DNA of 55,124 nt from Thiotrichales bacterium 19S9-11 (GTDB taxonomy: Bacteria; Pseudomonadota; Gammaproteobacteria; Francisellales; Francisellaceae), in NCBI GenBank assembly GCA_021713395.1, contig JAKJJT010000010.1, positions 1 to 55,124 of the forward strand. Direction: 5' to 3'. Every line of letters starts with the position of its first letter. The first letter of the stretch is position 1. Below are positions 35,852-45,301 of the stretch, one piece after another. A program made the translations under genes and the position numbers. Under the pieces are notes generated by a model. It saw nothing but the letters and a program-made list of their open reading frames with translations. It was not told where the DNA came from and ran no database searches.

Positions 35852-37147
35852 TTAAGAGAACCAGAGTGAGACTGTGCCTTTCATTTTCTGCCAAGTATTG
35901 CCTTCAAGGTCAGTATCTAGAGCAATAATAGGTGTGACTGCTAGCGTGCGATCTTGATATTTAATGGTTAACTGACCAATATGTTGTCCTTTGGCAACAG
36001 GTGCAACTAGTGGTGTTTTAATATCAACATCAGTTTTAAGTTCATTTGGCTTAATTGTATATGGGTAGGTAATTGCAACTGAGCCGCTTGTACCATATGG
36101 GATATTTTCAGCCTCGCCTTTGTAAACATCTAATTTACCCATTGGTGCATTAGACATATGAAGGTAGTCAGTATTAAAGAAACGGTTGCCATATTTTAGT
36201 AAAGTATAGGCAGCGTTTGCACTGCCTTTTTGGTTGTTAGCACCAATGACAACAGCAATTAAGCGATTTTTATTTGGTTGCTCTTCAGATGCAACTAAAG
36301 AAAAGCCAGCTTCAGAAGTAGAACCTGTTTTTAGACCATCTGCATAAGGGTCAAGAAAAAGTAACTTATTATAGTTTGGTTGAGTAATATTATTGTAAGT
36401 AAATTCTTTCTGCTTAAACATTGGATAGTATTCTGGGAAATCATGAATAATATCACGTGCTAGTTTTGCAAGGTCATAAGCAGATGAATAAAGGTTTGGA
36501 GCAGGTAAACCCATGATGGTTGTAAAGTGAGAATTAGTTAAACCAAGGCTTTGTGCATATTGATTCATCATATCAGTAAATGCTTCTTGTGTGCCAGCAA
36601 TGTAAGTTGCAAGTGTTACTGCAGCGTCATTACCTGAAGCAACAATAACGCCTTCTAATAAATCTTTTACGGTTACTTCTTCGCCTGGTTTTAGAAACAT
36701 ACGAGAGCCACCGGTAGCCCAAGCAACTGTCGGCACTTGTATCTTTGTGTCTAGCGTCATAGTGCCTGATTTTAATTGATCAAATACAATATACAAAAGC
36801 ATAAGTTTAGTTAGGCTGGCTGGTGCAATGCGTTGGTTTGCATTAGAAGCAGCAATGATATTACCACTTTTAGCATCCATTAAGACATAACTTGTGACAT
36901 CTAGTGATGGTTGTGGTGGTACTTGTTGTCCCCAAATATCAACAGCAGTAACAATACTGGGTAGTTTAAGATTACTTGGTGTAGGTGGTACTTGAACGTT
37001 AAGTGGGATATGAGCCTTGGCATCAACAGCACCATATTTATTTAATGGTACTTGATGGCTGTCTACCTTGGTTGCATCAGCAGCATAAAGATTAGCAAAG
37101 CCTGCAGCTAGTGCCGTAAGAGTTACAATAAGTTTCTTTTTAAGCAT
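35852..37147 (-). CDS. dacA: D-alanyl-D-alanine carboxypeptidase (PBP5/6 type)
   Basis: It trims the terminal D-Ala from peptidoglycan stems. A signal peptide (about residues 1-22) is followed by the penicillin-binding motifs SxxK in APASLTKLM, SxN in SGNDAAVTL, and KTG in DGLKTGSTSEAG. A C-terminal PBP5-like beta domain and a terminal amphipathic anchor (NTWQKMKGTVSLWFS) complete 431 residues. A Pro-rich spacer precedes the catalytic domain. It is transcribed divergently from rpsO. Confidence 0.95.
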   Translation of the reverse strand: MLKKKLIVTLTALAAGFANLYAADATKVDSHQVPLNKYGAVDAKAHIPLNVQVPPTPSNLKLPSIVTAVDIWGQQVPPQPSLDVTSYVLMDAKSGNIIAASNANQRIAPASLTKLMLLYIVFDQLKSGTMTLDTKIQVPTVAWATGGSRMFLKPGEEVTVKDLLEGVIVASGNDAAVTLATYIAGTQEAFTDMMNQYAQSLGLTNSHFTTIMGLPAPNLYSSAYDLAKLARDIIHDFPEYYPMFKQKEFTYNNITQPNYNKLLFLDPYADGLKTGSTSEAGFSLVASEEQPNKNRLIAVVIGANNQKGSANAAYTLLKYGNRFFNTDYLHMSNAPMGKLDVYKGEAENIPYGTSGSVAITYPYTIKPNELKTDVDIKTPLVAPVAKGQHIGQLTIKYQDRTLAVTPIIALDTDLEGNTWQKMKGTVSLWFS

Positions 37148-37314
37148 CTTTTTATTAAGCCTTTGTTGTTTAATTAACTTAAAATAATGTAGTATATCTT
37201 AACTTATTGTAAAGTAAGTGATCAGCTGTTTGCAATGACTTTTAAACAAGCTTTTTATTGAAGTTATAAAGTGTCTGCTTAATTTGTTTATTTTATTTGT
37301 TTTTCGCCATGCTC

Positions 37315-37343
37315 TTGTTGTTTTATCTAAAAAAGATTACAAT
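37315..37343 (+). promoter_or_regulatory. Sigma-70-type promoter of rpsO
   Basis: TTGTTG (37315-37320) and TACAAT (37338-37343) are 17 bp apart. The transcript would have a leader of about 75 bases before rpsO, long enough for the autoregulatory fold that S15 uses in other bacteria. Confidence 0.6.
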
Positions 37344-37424
37344 GTTTCGTTGCTCTTATGTCATGGGGCAATAAAACATTAAAAATTAATGTAAAAATAA
37401 TAACTTATTAATTAGGAGTTTGAC

Positions 37425-37691
37425 ATGATTACAACAGAACAAAAGCAAGAAATTGTTAAAAAATACGGCAAAAGTGAAAATGATAGTGGTTCTACTGAAG
37501 TACAAGTAGCACTTTTAACTGCGCGTATTATTGATTTAACAGAACATTTCAAAGTGCATAAGCACGACTTTCACTCAAGAAGAGGTTTATTGCGTTTAGT
37601 GAGCCAACGTCGTCAATTATTAGACTATTTAAAGTCTAGAAATATTGAAGGTTATCGTTCACTAATTGAAAAGCTAGGCCTGCGTCGTTAA
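37425..37691 (+). CDS. rpsO: 30S ribosomal protein S15
   Basis: An 88-residue 16S rRNA-binding protein. The S15 signature [32 protein letters not shown] is complete and ends [12 protein letters not shown]. The order rpsO-pnp is the conserved gammaproteobacterial pair. A TTAGGAG ribosome site precedes the ATG. Confidence 0.98.
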   Translation: MITTEQKQEIVKKYGKSENDSGSTEVQVALLTARIIDLTEHFKVHKHDFHSRRGLLRLVSQRRQLLDYLKSRNIEGYRSLIEKLGLRR

Positions 37692-37816
37692 TTTTTTTTG
37701 TCATTGAATTAAAAAGAAAAATAGCGAAATTAATCGTTAAGTTAAGTGTTGCGGTTTCCAGATAACCCGATATGATATAGCTTAGCTTAAGTAATTTATA
37801 TTAAAGGTAAACATTT

Positions 37817-39907
37817 GTGAAAGTATATAAACAAGTATTTCAGTTAGGGAATAAACAGGTTGAAATAGAAACTGGGCACGTTGCGCGTCAAGCAACGGCA
37901 TCAGTTACTGTGCGTATGGGTGACTCTTTAGTGCTTGTAACAGCAGTTGCTAAAAAAGAAGCAAAGGAAGGGCAAGACTTTTTTCCTTTGACTGTTAACT
38001 ACCAAGAGCGTGCATATGCTGCAGGAAAAATTCCTGGAGGCTTTAATAAGCGAGAAGGTAGGGCAACTGATCATGAAACATTAACCGCACGTTTAATTGA
38101 TCGTCCATTACGTCCTTTATTTCCAAAAGGTTTCTATAACGAAATACAGATTGTCGCAAGTGTTTTATCGTTTGACCCGGAAGTACCAACTGATATTTTA
38201 GCGTTAATTGGTGCTTCAGCTTCACTTTCGTTATCAGGCGTTCCATTTGATGGACCTGCTGGTGGCGTTAGAGTTGGTTTTATTGATGGTGATTATGTTT
38301 TAAATCCATCATTTGAAGTTTTAGAGCATTCTGAGTTGGACTTGGTTGTTGCAGGCACAAAAGACGCTGTGTTAATGGTTGAGTCAGAAGCTCGTGGCTT
38401 ACCTGAAGATGTGATGTTAGGTGCTGTATTATTTGGCCATGAAAATGTAAAAACAATTGTCGATGCAATTGAAGAACTGGTTGCGCATGCAGGTAAAGAC
38501 TCATGGGAATGGGTTCCAGCTAAAGAAAATAAGGATTTGATTAATCAAGTATCACAAGTTGCTAAAGAGAAAATTGCATCAGCATTTTCAATTAGAGAAA
38601 AGCAGAAAAGAAACGATGTATTATCTCAAATCAAGCAAGAAACAATTGAGCACTTTGTTAAAGAAGATGTCGATGGTTCACCAGAGGCATCAGAGATTGT
38701 TGAAATTTTAGAAAAGCTAGAACGTGAACATGTTCGTTCAACGATTTTAGAAGGAAAGCCTAGAATTGATGGGCGTGATACACGTACTGTTCGTCCAATT
38801 GAAGTTAAAACAGGCGTATTACCAAGAGCGCATGGCTCTGCTTTATTTACGCGTGGTGAAACACAAGCGCTTGTTGTTACTACTTTAGGTAATGATCGTG
38901 ATGCACAGCTAATCGAACGTTTTCAAGGTGATTATCGTAATCGCTATATGTTGCATTATAGCTTTCCGCCATACTGTGTTGGTGAGACAGGTATGATGGG
39001 TGCACCAAAACGTCGTGAAGTTGGTCATGGTAATTTAGCTCGTCGTGCAACTTATGCTGTTTTTCCTGATGAAGAAACGTATCCTTATGTTGTCCGTGTC
39101 GTTTCTGAAATTACAGAGTCAAATGGCTCAAGCTCAATGGCAACTGTTTGTGGTTCATCATTATCAATGATGGATGCAGGTGTTCCATTAGCTCAGCCAG
39201 TTGCAGGTATTGCAATGGGCTTAATTAAAGAAGGCGATCGCTTTGCAGTCTTATCGGATATCTTGGGTGATGAGGATCACTTAGGTGATATGGACTTTAA
39301 AGTAGCGGGTACAAAAGATGGTGTAACAGCACTTCAGATGGATATTAAAGTAGCGGGAATTACACGTGAAATTATGGCAAAAGCCTTAGATCAAGCAAAA
39401 GAAGGTCGCTTGCATATTCTAGGTATTATGAATGAGCAGTTAAGTGAGCCTCGTAAAGAGTTATCTGATTATGCACCAAGAATTCATATTTTAAAGACAG
39501 GTGCTGAAAAGATTAAAGATATTAAGGGTAGAGCTGGATCTAATATTCGCAAAATAACTGAAGAAACAGGTGCAAACATTGATTTAGATGATGCAACTGG
39601 CGAAGTTAAGATTTTCACAACGAATAAGCCAATGCTTGATAAGGTACTACTAATGATGGCCTCAACTGCTGCTGAAGTAGAAGCAGGGCAGATCTATCAA
39701 GGTAAAGTTCAAAAATTAATGGACTTTGGTGCATTTGTTAGCTTGCTTCCTGGTAGAGATGGTCTATTACATATTTCAAAAATTAGTGAAGATCGTGTCG
39801 AGAATGTCTCAGACGTGCTTCAAGAAGGGCAAACCGTTAACGTTGAGGTTGTTGAAGTTGACCGTTTTGGTAAAGTTAAACTCACAATGATTGATGTGGA
39901 TCAGTAA
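37817..39907 (+). CDS. pnp: Polyribonucleotide nucleotidyltransferase
   Basis: A 3'-to-5' phosphorolytic exonuclease. Two RNase PH domains are seen, the second with the core [12 protein letters not shown] and the catalytic-side [21 protein letters not shown]. The KH domain shows [15 protein letters not shown], and the C-terminal S1 domain shows [26 protein letters not shown]. It has 696 residues. The GTG start at 37817 has AAAGG 9 bases upstream. It forms a degradosome-related pair with rne in this window and follows rpsO as usual. Confidence 0.98.
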   Translation: MKVYKQVFQLGNKQVEIETGHVARQATASVTVRMGDSLVLVTAVAKKEAKEGQDFFPLTVNYQERAYAAGKIPGGFNKREGRATDHETLTARLIDRPLRPLFPKGFYNEIQIVASVLSFDPEVPTDILALIGASASLSLSGVPFDGPAGGVRVGFIDGDYVLNPSFEVLEHSELDLVVAGTKDAVLMVESEARGLPEDVMLGAVLFGHENVKTIVDAIEELVAHAGKDSWEWVPAKENKDLINQVSQVAKEKIASAFSIREKQKRNDVLSQIKQETIEHFVKEDVDGSPEASEIVEILEKLEREHVRSTILEGKPRIDGRDTRTVRPIEVKTGVLPRAHGSALFTRGETQALVVTTLGNDRDAQLIERFQGDYRNRYMLHYSFPPYCVGETGMMGAPKRREVGHGNLARRATYAVFPDEETYPYVVRVVSEITESNGSSSMATVCGSSLSMMDAGVPLAQPVAGIAMGLIKEGDRFAVLSDILGDEDHLGDMDFKVAGTKDGVTALQMDIKVAGITREIMAKALDQAKEGRLHILGIMNEQLSEPRKELSDYAPRIHILKTGAEKIKDIKGRAGSNIRKITEETGANIDLDDATGEVKIFTTNKPMLDKVLLMMASTAAEVEAGQIYQGKVQKLMDFGAFVSLLPGRDGLLHISKISEDRVENVSDVLQEGQTVNVEVVEVDRFGKVKLTMIDVDQ

Positions 39908-39909
39908 TT

Positions 39910-40260
39910 ATGAGTGATGCTGTTCAAACTGCCTCACCAGTTAACTTTACTGATGCAGCTGCATTAAAAGTTAAAGAGCTAATCGAAGAAGAAGGTAATT
40001 TTGACTTAAAGCTTCGTGTTGGTATTAAAGGCGGTGGTTGTTCTGGTTTTGAATATAATATTATCTTTGATGAATCTCAGTCTGATGATGACTTTGTGAT
40101 TGAAAATCAAGGTGTATTATTATTAATTGACCCAATGAGCTTTCAATATTTGATTGGTGCTGATGTTGATTATAAAGAAGACATTGATGGCGCTCATTTC
40201 GTTATCCGTAATCCAAATGCCAAAACGACTTGTGGTTGTGGTTCTTCTTTTTCTGTTTAG
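39910..40260 (+). CDS. erpA: Iron-sulfur cluster insertion protein ErpA
   Basis: A 116-residue A-type carrier. The three cluster-ligand cysteines are C44 in [10 protein letters not shown], and C108 and C110 in [10 protein letters not shown]. The ATG follows the pnp stop by two bases, so it is translated from the pnp transcript. It could deliver clusters to the many Fe-S enzymes of the cell. Confidence 0.93.
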   Translation: MSDAVQTASPVNFTDAAALKVKELIEEEGNFDLKLRVGIKGGGCSGFEYNIIFDESQSDDDFVIENQGVLLLIDPMSFQYLIGADVDYKEDIDGAHFVIRNPNAKTTCGCGSSFSV

Positions 40261-40270
40261 TTAATAGTAT

Positions 40271-42082
40271 TTATGGTTGTAATTGCTCCTCGACTTGTTT
40301 TTCTATATCTGAGAATCTTTTATCTGGCCATATATAATTAAATGATTGAGTTGTTTTAGCTTGATGCTCTTGGATTAATTTTAAAAATGATGAGTTTTCT
40401 GGTTTTTCAGCAAGCTTTAATAGGCTCGTTTGTTCACCTATTTCTGAGGAAAAGTTAATTTCATAGTGACTACATTCTAACATGAGTTGAAATGCTGCTA
40501 CGTTATTTTTTATAATTGCAAGGTGGAATGATGTGTTATCAAAGCTATTAGTTATATTTGGATCAGCTTTTTTATTTAATAGTGAACGAATAACATCTAT
40601 GTGATTTTCTTCTACAGCAATATGTAATGGAGTGTTGCTGCTATTTTCATTAGACTCTAGATTTATATTGCTTAGCTCTTCTGGGAATTTATCTATGATA
40701 TACTCAATAACATTGGCATGTCCATATTGTGCGGCAATATATAAAAGAGAAGTATAGTTGGTCGGTATCTTATCAACAATATTAGGCAGTGATATTTGAA
40801 GAATTTCAATATTACCAGAGTAAGCAGCAAAAAATGCTTTGCTTATATCATCAAGGAAATGAATTGATTTGTATTTTATTATTATACTTAAAATGCTATA
40901 ATTTTCATGTAATATAGCATATTGGGCAACTGTTAAATTATCTTTATTCTTTACGCTAAGATCGCACTCATTTAGTTCTTGAAGTATAAGCTCAAACAAC
41001 ATTTTATTATTATTATTAGGTTGAGTTAACAGGTGCATGAAGCTATTACCGTCAAATCTTGGGTTGCAGAAAATGTCCAGTCTGTCTTCTTTGCTTAGGC
41101 CTTTTAATTTTGGAGATAGTAGTTTTATGATGTATTTTTCTAGGCTATTTTGATTTTGTCTGTAAAAAGCAAAAGCAGGGCCAGTGAAAATGCCTTCATG
41201 AGCATGAGGGATGAGAATATTTTTTAGATTTGGTTGATCATAAATAAAGTCAATATAATCTGAAATTAATTCGCTTGATGCTTCGCTAATTGTAACAAAT
41301 AATAAAAATAATCCAGAAAATGTTAATTTATTATAACACTGAATTGCTTTTAGGTTATTTTCCTTTAACTCTTTTTCAGACCATTCTTTATCATCAATTT
41401 CAAAATGAGTATTAGGTATATCTATGAAGTTATCATATGGTAGATAATCAAATAAATTAGGGTCAGCCAGTATGACTTCTTTCAAGCCTGAGTTTTTTCT
41501 TAATATATTATATAGATTAATACAAAAAAACCGGCAATTAGCATCTTTAAATGGGTGAAGTATTTCTAATTCTTGAATAAATTCATAAATTATCTTTTTA
41601 AGGCTTTGTTCATACTCTATTTGTGAGTTAATCCTTAAAGACTGATAGTTAGCTTTAATTCTGCCAAGAAGGTTATCTATATAATTTATCATTTCTTCTT
41701 TAGACAGTTTTTTCCTAATGTATAACTTCTTAATTGAATCATACCTGCCATATTTACTATAAATTGACATCATCTTCTCTAGAGAGGATGGGTTTGTTGA
41801 GAAGTGACTAATAGGAAAGTTGATTGAGTTTAAATAAAATACATTTGCTGTATGTTGTTGATTTCTATAGTTAGTATCTTTGACGCCTTCAATAATTTTT
41901 CTGTGAAATATTTGTATATCTTCAATTGATAGAGTTTCAATTGTTATATGGCTCATTTCTTCATATGTTTTGGAACAAGCAGAATAGTAGTTCTCTTCTC
42001 TTGATTCAAATTGTTCAATGACACTTTTTATAGGGCCCCTGCCAAAGTCAAAGAATTTTATTTTCTGAGTTGCAATATTCAT
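40271..42082 (-). CDS. Fic-domain plus ankyrin-repeat protein, AnkX-like candidate effector
   Basis: A 603-residue protein. The N-terminal half is a Fic-like helical domain with the core motif HPFKDANCR at residues 176-184, a variant of HPFx(D/E)GNGR. The catalytic His, Phe, Asp, Asn and Arg are kept, but both glycines are replaced (Ala, Cys). Ankyrin repeats follow from about 340 to 590 (TSLLYIAAQYGHANVIEYIID, NTPLHIAVEENHIDVIRSLLNKKADPN). Fic followed by ankyrins is the plan of Legionella AnkX, which phosphocholinates Rab1. Its activity, substrate and cofactor here are unknown. It sits alone, 10 bp from erpA, tail to tail. Confidence 0.8.
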   Translation of the reverse strand: MNIATQKIKFFDFGRGPIKSVIEQFESREENYYSACSKTYEEMSHITIETLSIEDIQIFHRKIIEGVKDTNYRNQQHTANVFYLNSINFPISHFSTNPSSLEKMMSIYSKYGRYDSIKKLYIRKKLSKEEMINYIDNLLGRIKANYQSLRINSQIEYEQSLKKIIYEFIQELEILHPFKDANCRFFCINLYNILRKNSGLKEVILADPNLFDYLPYDNFIDIPNTHFEIDDKEWSEKELKENNLKAIQCYNKLTFSGLFLLFVTISEASSELISDYIDFIYDQPNLKNILIPHAHEGIFTGPAFAFYRQNQNSLEKYIIKLLSPKLKGLSKEDRLDIFCNPRFDGNSFMHLLTQPNNNNKMLFELILQELNECDLSVKNKDNLTVAQYAILHENYSILSIIIKYKSIHFLDDISKAFFAAYSGNIEILQISLPNIVDKIPTNYTSLLYIAAQYGHANVIEYIIDKFPEELSNINLESNENSSNTPLHIAVEENHIDVIRSLLNKKADPNITNSFDNTSFHLAIIKNNVAAFQLMLECSHYEINFSSEIGEQTSLLKLAEKPENSSFLKLIQEHQAKTTQSFNYIWPDKRFSDIEKQVEEQLQP

Positions 42083-42235
42083 ACCTAATCAACAATATTA
42101 AAACCCATATAATACACGCAAACAATATATAAATATACTTTTATTTAATGGCTCTATTTTTTGATTCAATAAGCGAGATAAAACGACGCCTTTACAATTG
42201 AGCAAATGTAAGTTTATTATTTTTAAATTAAATAT

Positions 42236-43657
42236 CTATTTATTTTTGCGCTTTGGCTTATTTGGAAGATCCGTTGCAGTACCTTCAAATACTTCAGTAG
42301 CCATAGCAATACTTTCAGATAAGGTTGGATGAGGGTGAATTGTTAATGCAATATCTTCTGCGTCAGCACCCATTTCAATTGCAAGAGATGCTTCAGCAAT
42401 TAATTCACCTGCATTTGGTCCAACAATGCCAGCGCCAATGATGACATTATTTTCATCAAATAGAACCTTGGTAAGACCTTCATCACGACCTAAACTTAAT
42501 GAGCGGCCACTAGCAGCCCACGGGAAGACGCCAGTATCGTATTCAATGCCTTTTTCTTTGGCTTCTTTTTCAGTTAAGCCAGTCCATGCAACCTCAGGAT
42601 CAGTATAAGCAACAGAAGGAATACACTTAGGATCAAAGAAGTGTTTTTTGCCAGCAATGACTTCAGCTGCTAGGCGACCTTCAGGTACAGCTTTATGTGC
42701 TAGCATTGGTTGGCCAATAATATCACCAATTGCAAAGATGTTAGAAACGTTAGTTCTTTGTTGATTGTCAACTGAAATAAAACCACGTTCATCAACATGA
42801 ACACCAGCATTCTCAGCACCAATGAGCTTGCCATTTGGCGTGCGGCCAACAGCAACTAGGACGCGATCAAATTTCTCTGGCTTATCATTGCCTTTTTTGC
42901 CTTCCATTGAAACATAGATGCCATCTTTTTTGGCTTCTACTTTAGTCACTTTAGTTTCTAGGCGAATATCATAATGCTTAGAAACCATTTTTTCATAAGG
43001 CTTAACAATATCTTTATCTGCTGCACCCATGAGTTGATCCATAAACTCAACAACGGTAATCTTGCTGCCTAGCGTGTGGTAAACTTGTGCCATCTCAAGA
43101 CCAATAATTCCGCCACCAATAATTAGCATATTATCAGGAATTTCAGCCATTTCTAACGCACCAGTTGAATCAATAATACGAGGGTCTTCTGGGATAAATG
43201 GAAGTTTAATTGGTTGGCTGCCAGCAGCAATAATTGCTTGTTCAAAATTAACGGTTGTTTTTTTACCGTCTTTTTCAACTTCAATGGCAGTATCAGAAAT
43301 GAACTTGCCGTAGCCATGGACAACATCGACTTTACGCATTTTAGCCATGCCTTTTAAGCCGGTTGTTAATTTGCTAACAACGCTGTTTTTCCAATTTAAG
43401 ATTTTTTCACGGTTAAACTTGATTTCACCAAACTCAACAACACCTTTCTTTTGTAAGTCATTTGATTCATCAACAACTTTAGCAATATGAAGTAGTGCTT
43501 TTGAAGGAATACAACCAACATTTAAGCAAACGCCGCCTAAACTATCATAACGCTCGATTAAGGTTACTTTTTTACCTAGATCGGCAGCTCTAAATGCAGC
43601 ACTATAACCTCCAGGGCCACTGCCTAAAACAACAACTTCAGTTTGTTTAGTAGTCAT
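42236..43657 (-). CDS. lpdA: Dihydrolipoyl dehydrogenase (E3)
   Basis: A FAD-dependent E3 that re-oxidises dihydrolipoyl groups with NAD. The FAD motif GSGPGGYSAAFRAADLG, the redox disulfide in GGVCLNVGCIPSKALL, the NAD motif GGGIIGLEMAQV and the C-terminal His-Glu pair in HPHPTLSES are all present. It has 473 residues. It is the last gene of aceE-aceF-lpdA, 33 bp after aceF. Confidence 0.97.
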   Translation of the reverse strand: MTTKQTEVVVLGSGPGGYSAAFRAADLGKKVTLIERYDSLGGVCLNVGCIPSKALLHIAKVVDESNDLQKKGVVEFGEIKFNREKILNWKNSVVSKLTTGLKGMAKMRKVDVVHGYGKFISDTAIEVEKDGKKTTVNFEQAIIAAGSQPIKLPFIPEDPRIIDSTGALEMAEIPDNMLIIGGGIIGLEMAQVYHTLGSKITVVEFMDQLMGAADKDIVKPYEKMVSKHYDIRLETKVTKVEAKKDGIYVSMEGKKGNDKPEKFDRVLVAVGRTPNGKLIGAENAGVHVDERGFISVDNQQRTNVSNIFAIGDIIGQPMLAHKAVPEGRLAAEVIAGKKHFFDPKCIPSVAYTDPEVAWTGLTEKEAKEKGIEYDTGVFPWAASGRSLSLGRDEGLTKVLFDENNVIIGAGIVGPNAGELIAEASLAIEMGADAEDIALTIHPHPTLSESIAMATEVFEGTATDLPNKPKRKNK

Positions 43658-43690
43658 TTTATTTTCCTTTTCTAATCAATTTATTATTTT

Positions 43691-45280
43691 TTATAAAATT
43701 AGTTCACGCAAATCACCAAGAATTTGGCAATAATAAGTTAAAAACTGTGCAGCCAATGCACCATCAATCACACGGTGATCAACCGATAGTGAAAGAGGTA
43801 GCATTAAACGAGGACTAAAGCCGCCCTTGCCATCATAAACTGGTTTCATTTGAGACTTTGAAACACCCAAGATTGCTACTTCAGGCATGTTAATGATTGG
43901 TGTAAATCCAGTTGTACCTAAGATCCCAAGACTTGAAATGCTAAAGGATGCACCTTTCATTTCATCAGGCTTTATTTTACCTTCACGACCGCGCTTGATA
44001 ATATCCATAAGCTCTCTTGCTATATCAAGTAAGCCTTTTTGGTCAACATCTCTGATAATGGGCACAAGTAAACCGTTTGGTGTGTCAACTGCAACGCCAA
44101 TATGGAAGTATTTTTTTAAAACTAAATTCTCACCATCAGGTGAAAGAGAGCTGTTCATGCGAGGGTAGGCTGCTAGTGCTTTAGCAGCGGCTTTGACTAA
44201 AAATGAGACAGCAGTAATTTTAACACCTTCTTTTTCAGCGCTTGCTTTTTTTGATTTTCTAAAAACTTCAAGCTCTGTAATATCAGCGTCATCCCAGAAA
44301 GTTACATGTGGTATTTTAACCCAGTTGCGATGCAAGTTTTTAGCGCTAATTTTATTAATTCGAGTTAAGGCTTGCGTTTCAACTTCACCATACTTACTAA
44401 AATCAACAACAGGATCAGCCAGTAAATTTAACTCCCCGCCACCTGAAGTGCTAACTTGGCCTGATTGAACCTGGTTAAGAGAACTCTTAACATAGTTATA
44501 GCAGTCCTCTTTGGTGATGCGACCTTTATTGCCAGTTGCAGGTACTCTTTGAAGATCAATGCCTAAAATGCGAGCAAGTCTTCTAACGGCAGGACCAGCA
44601 TAAACTTCTGTATTTAAAATTGCACCAGTTGGCTGTGGTGCATTTGAAGTGCTGGCCGCTTGAGTTGGTTTTGATTCGCTTTGCTGAGCAGGTGAAGATT
44701 TTTTTTCAGTGTTTGTTTCTATTGCAGGTGCCAAATCTGCTGAGTCAACAGTTAGAATAACATCACCTTCAGAAACTTTATCCCCAATTTTAATTAAAAT
44801 ATCTTTAACTGTGCCACCAAGTGGAGAAGGTACTTCCATTGATGCTTTGTCAGTTTCCAGTGTAATTAAGGAATCTTCTTCTTTTACTGTATCACCAGAA
44901 GAAACTGAAATTTCAATGACATCAACACCTTGATAGTCACCGATATCTGGGACTTTAACTTCTACGGTCTGAGTAGATGGTGTGCTTGATGTTGCTTTGG
45001 TTTGCTTTGGCTCTTCTTGTAAGGTAGCGTCAGTTTTTTCGGTTGCTGACTCAACTTTTACAATTAATGAACCTTCAGAAACTTTATCCCCAACTTTAAC
45101 TAAAACTTCTTTAATAGTGCCACCAAATGGAGCAGGTACTTCCATTGATGCTTTATCAGTCTCTAGTGTAAGTAAAGAATCTTCTTCATTAATTACATCG
45201 CCTGGAGCTACGCTAACTTCAATGACATCAACATTTTGATAGTCACCAATATCAGGTACATGAATTTCTTTAATCGCCAT
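43691..45280 (-). CDS. aceF: Pyruvate dehydrogenase E2, dihydrolipoyl acetyltransferase
   Basis: The core acetyltransferase of the pyruvate dehydrogenase complex. Two lipoyl domains carry lipoyl lysines K43 and K145, each in ETDKASMEVP. They are joined by Thr/Ser/Gln-rich linkers to an E3-binding domain (AGPAVRRLARILGIDLQRV, about 228-265). The catalytic domain ends with the active site LSVDHRVIDGA. It has 529 residues; E. coli has three lipoyl domains, so this is the two-domain form. It lies 21 bp after aceE. Confidence 0.97.
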   Translation of the reverse strand: MAIKEIHVPDIGDYQNVDVIEVSVAPGDVINEEDSLLTLETDKASMEVPAPFGGTIKEVLVKVGDKVSEGSLIVKVESATEKTDATLQEEPKQTKATSSTPSTQTVEVKVPDIGDYQGVDVIEISVSSGDTVKEEDSLITLETDKASMEVPSPLGGTVKDILIKIGDKVSEGDVILTVDSADLAPAIETNTEKKSSPAQQSESKPTQAASTSNAPQPTGAILNTEVYAGPAVRRLARILGIDLQRVPATGNKGRITKEDCYNYVKSSLNQVQSGQVSTSGGGELNLLADPVVDFSKYGEVETQALTRINKISAKNLHRNWVKIPHVTFWDDADITELEVFRKSKKASAEKEGVKITAVSFLVKAAAKALAAYPRMNSSLSPDGENLVLKKYFHIGVAVDTPNGLLVPIIRDVDQKGLLDIARELMDIIKRGREGKIKPDEMKGASFSISSLGILGTTGFTPIINMPEVAILGVSKSQMKPVYDGKGGFSPRLMLPLSLSVDHRVIDGALAAQFLTYYCQILGDLRELIL

Positions 45281-45301
45281 TATAACAAGACTCCTTGTGA
45301 T

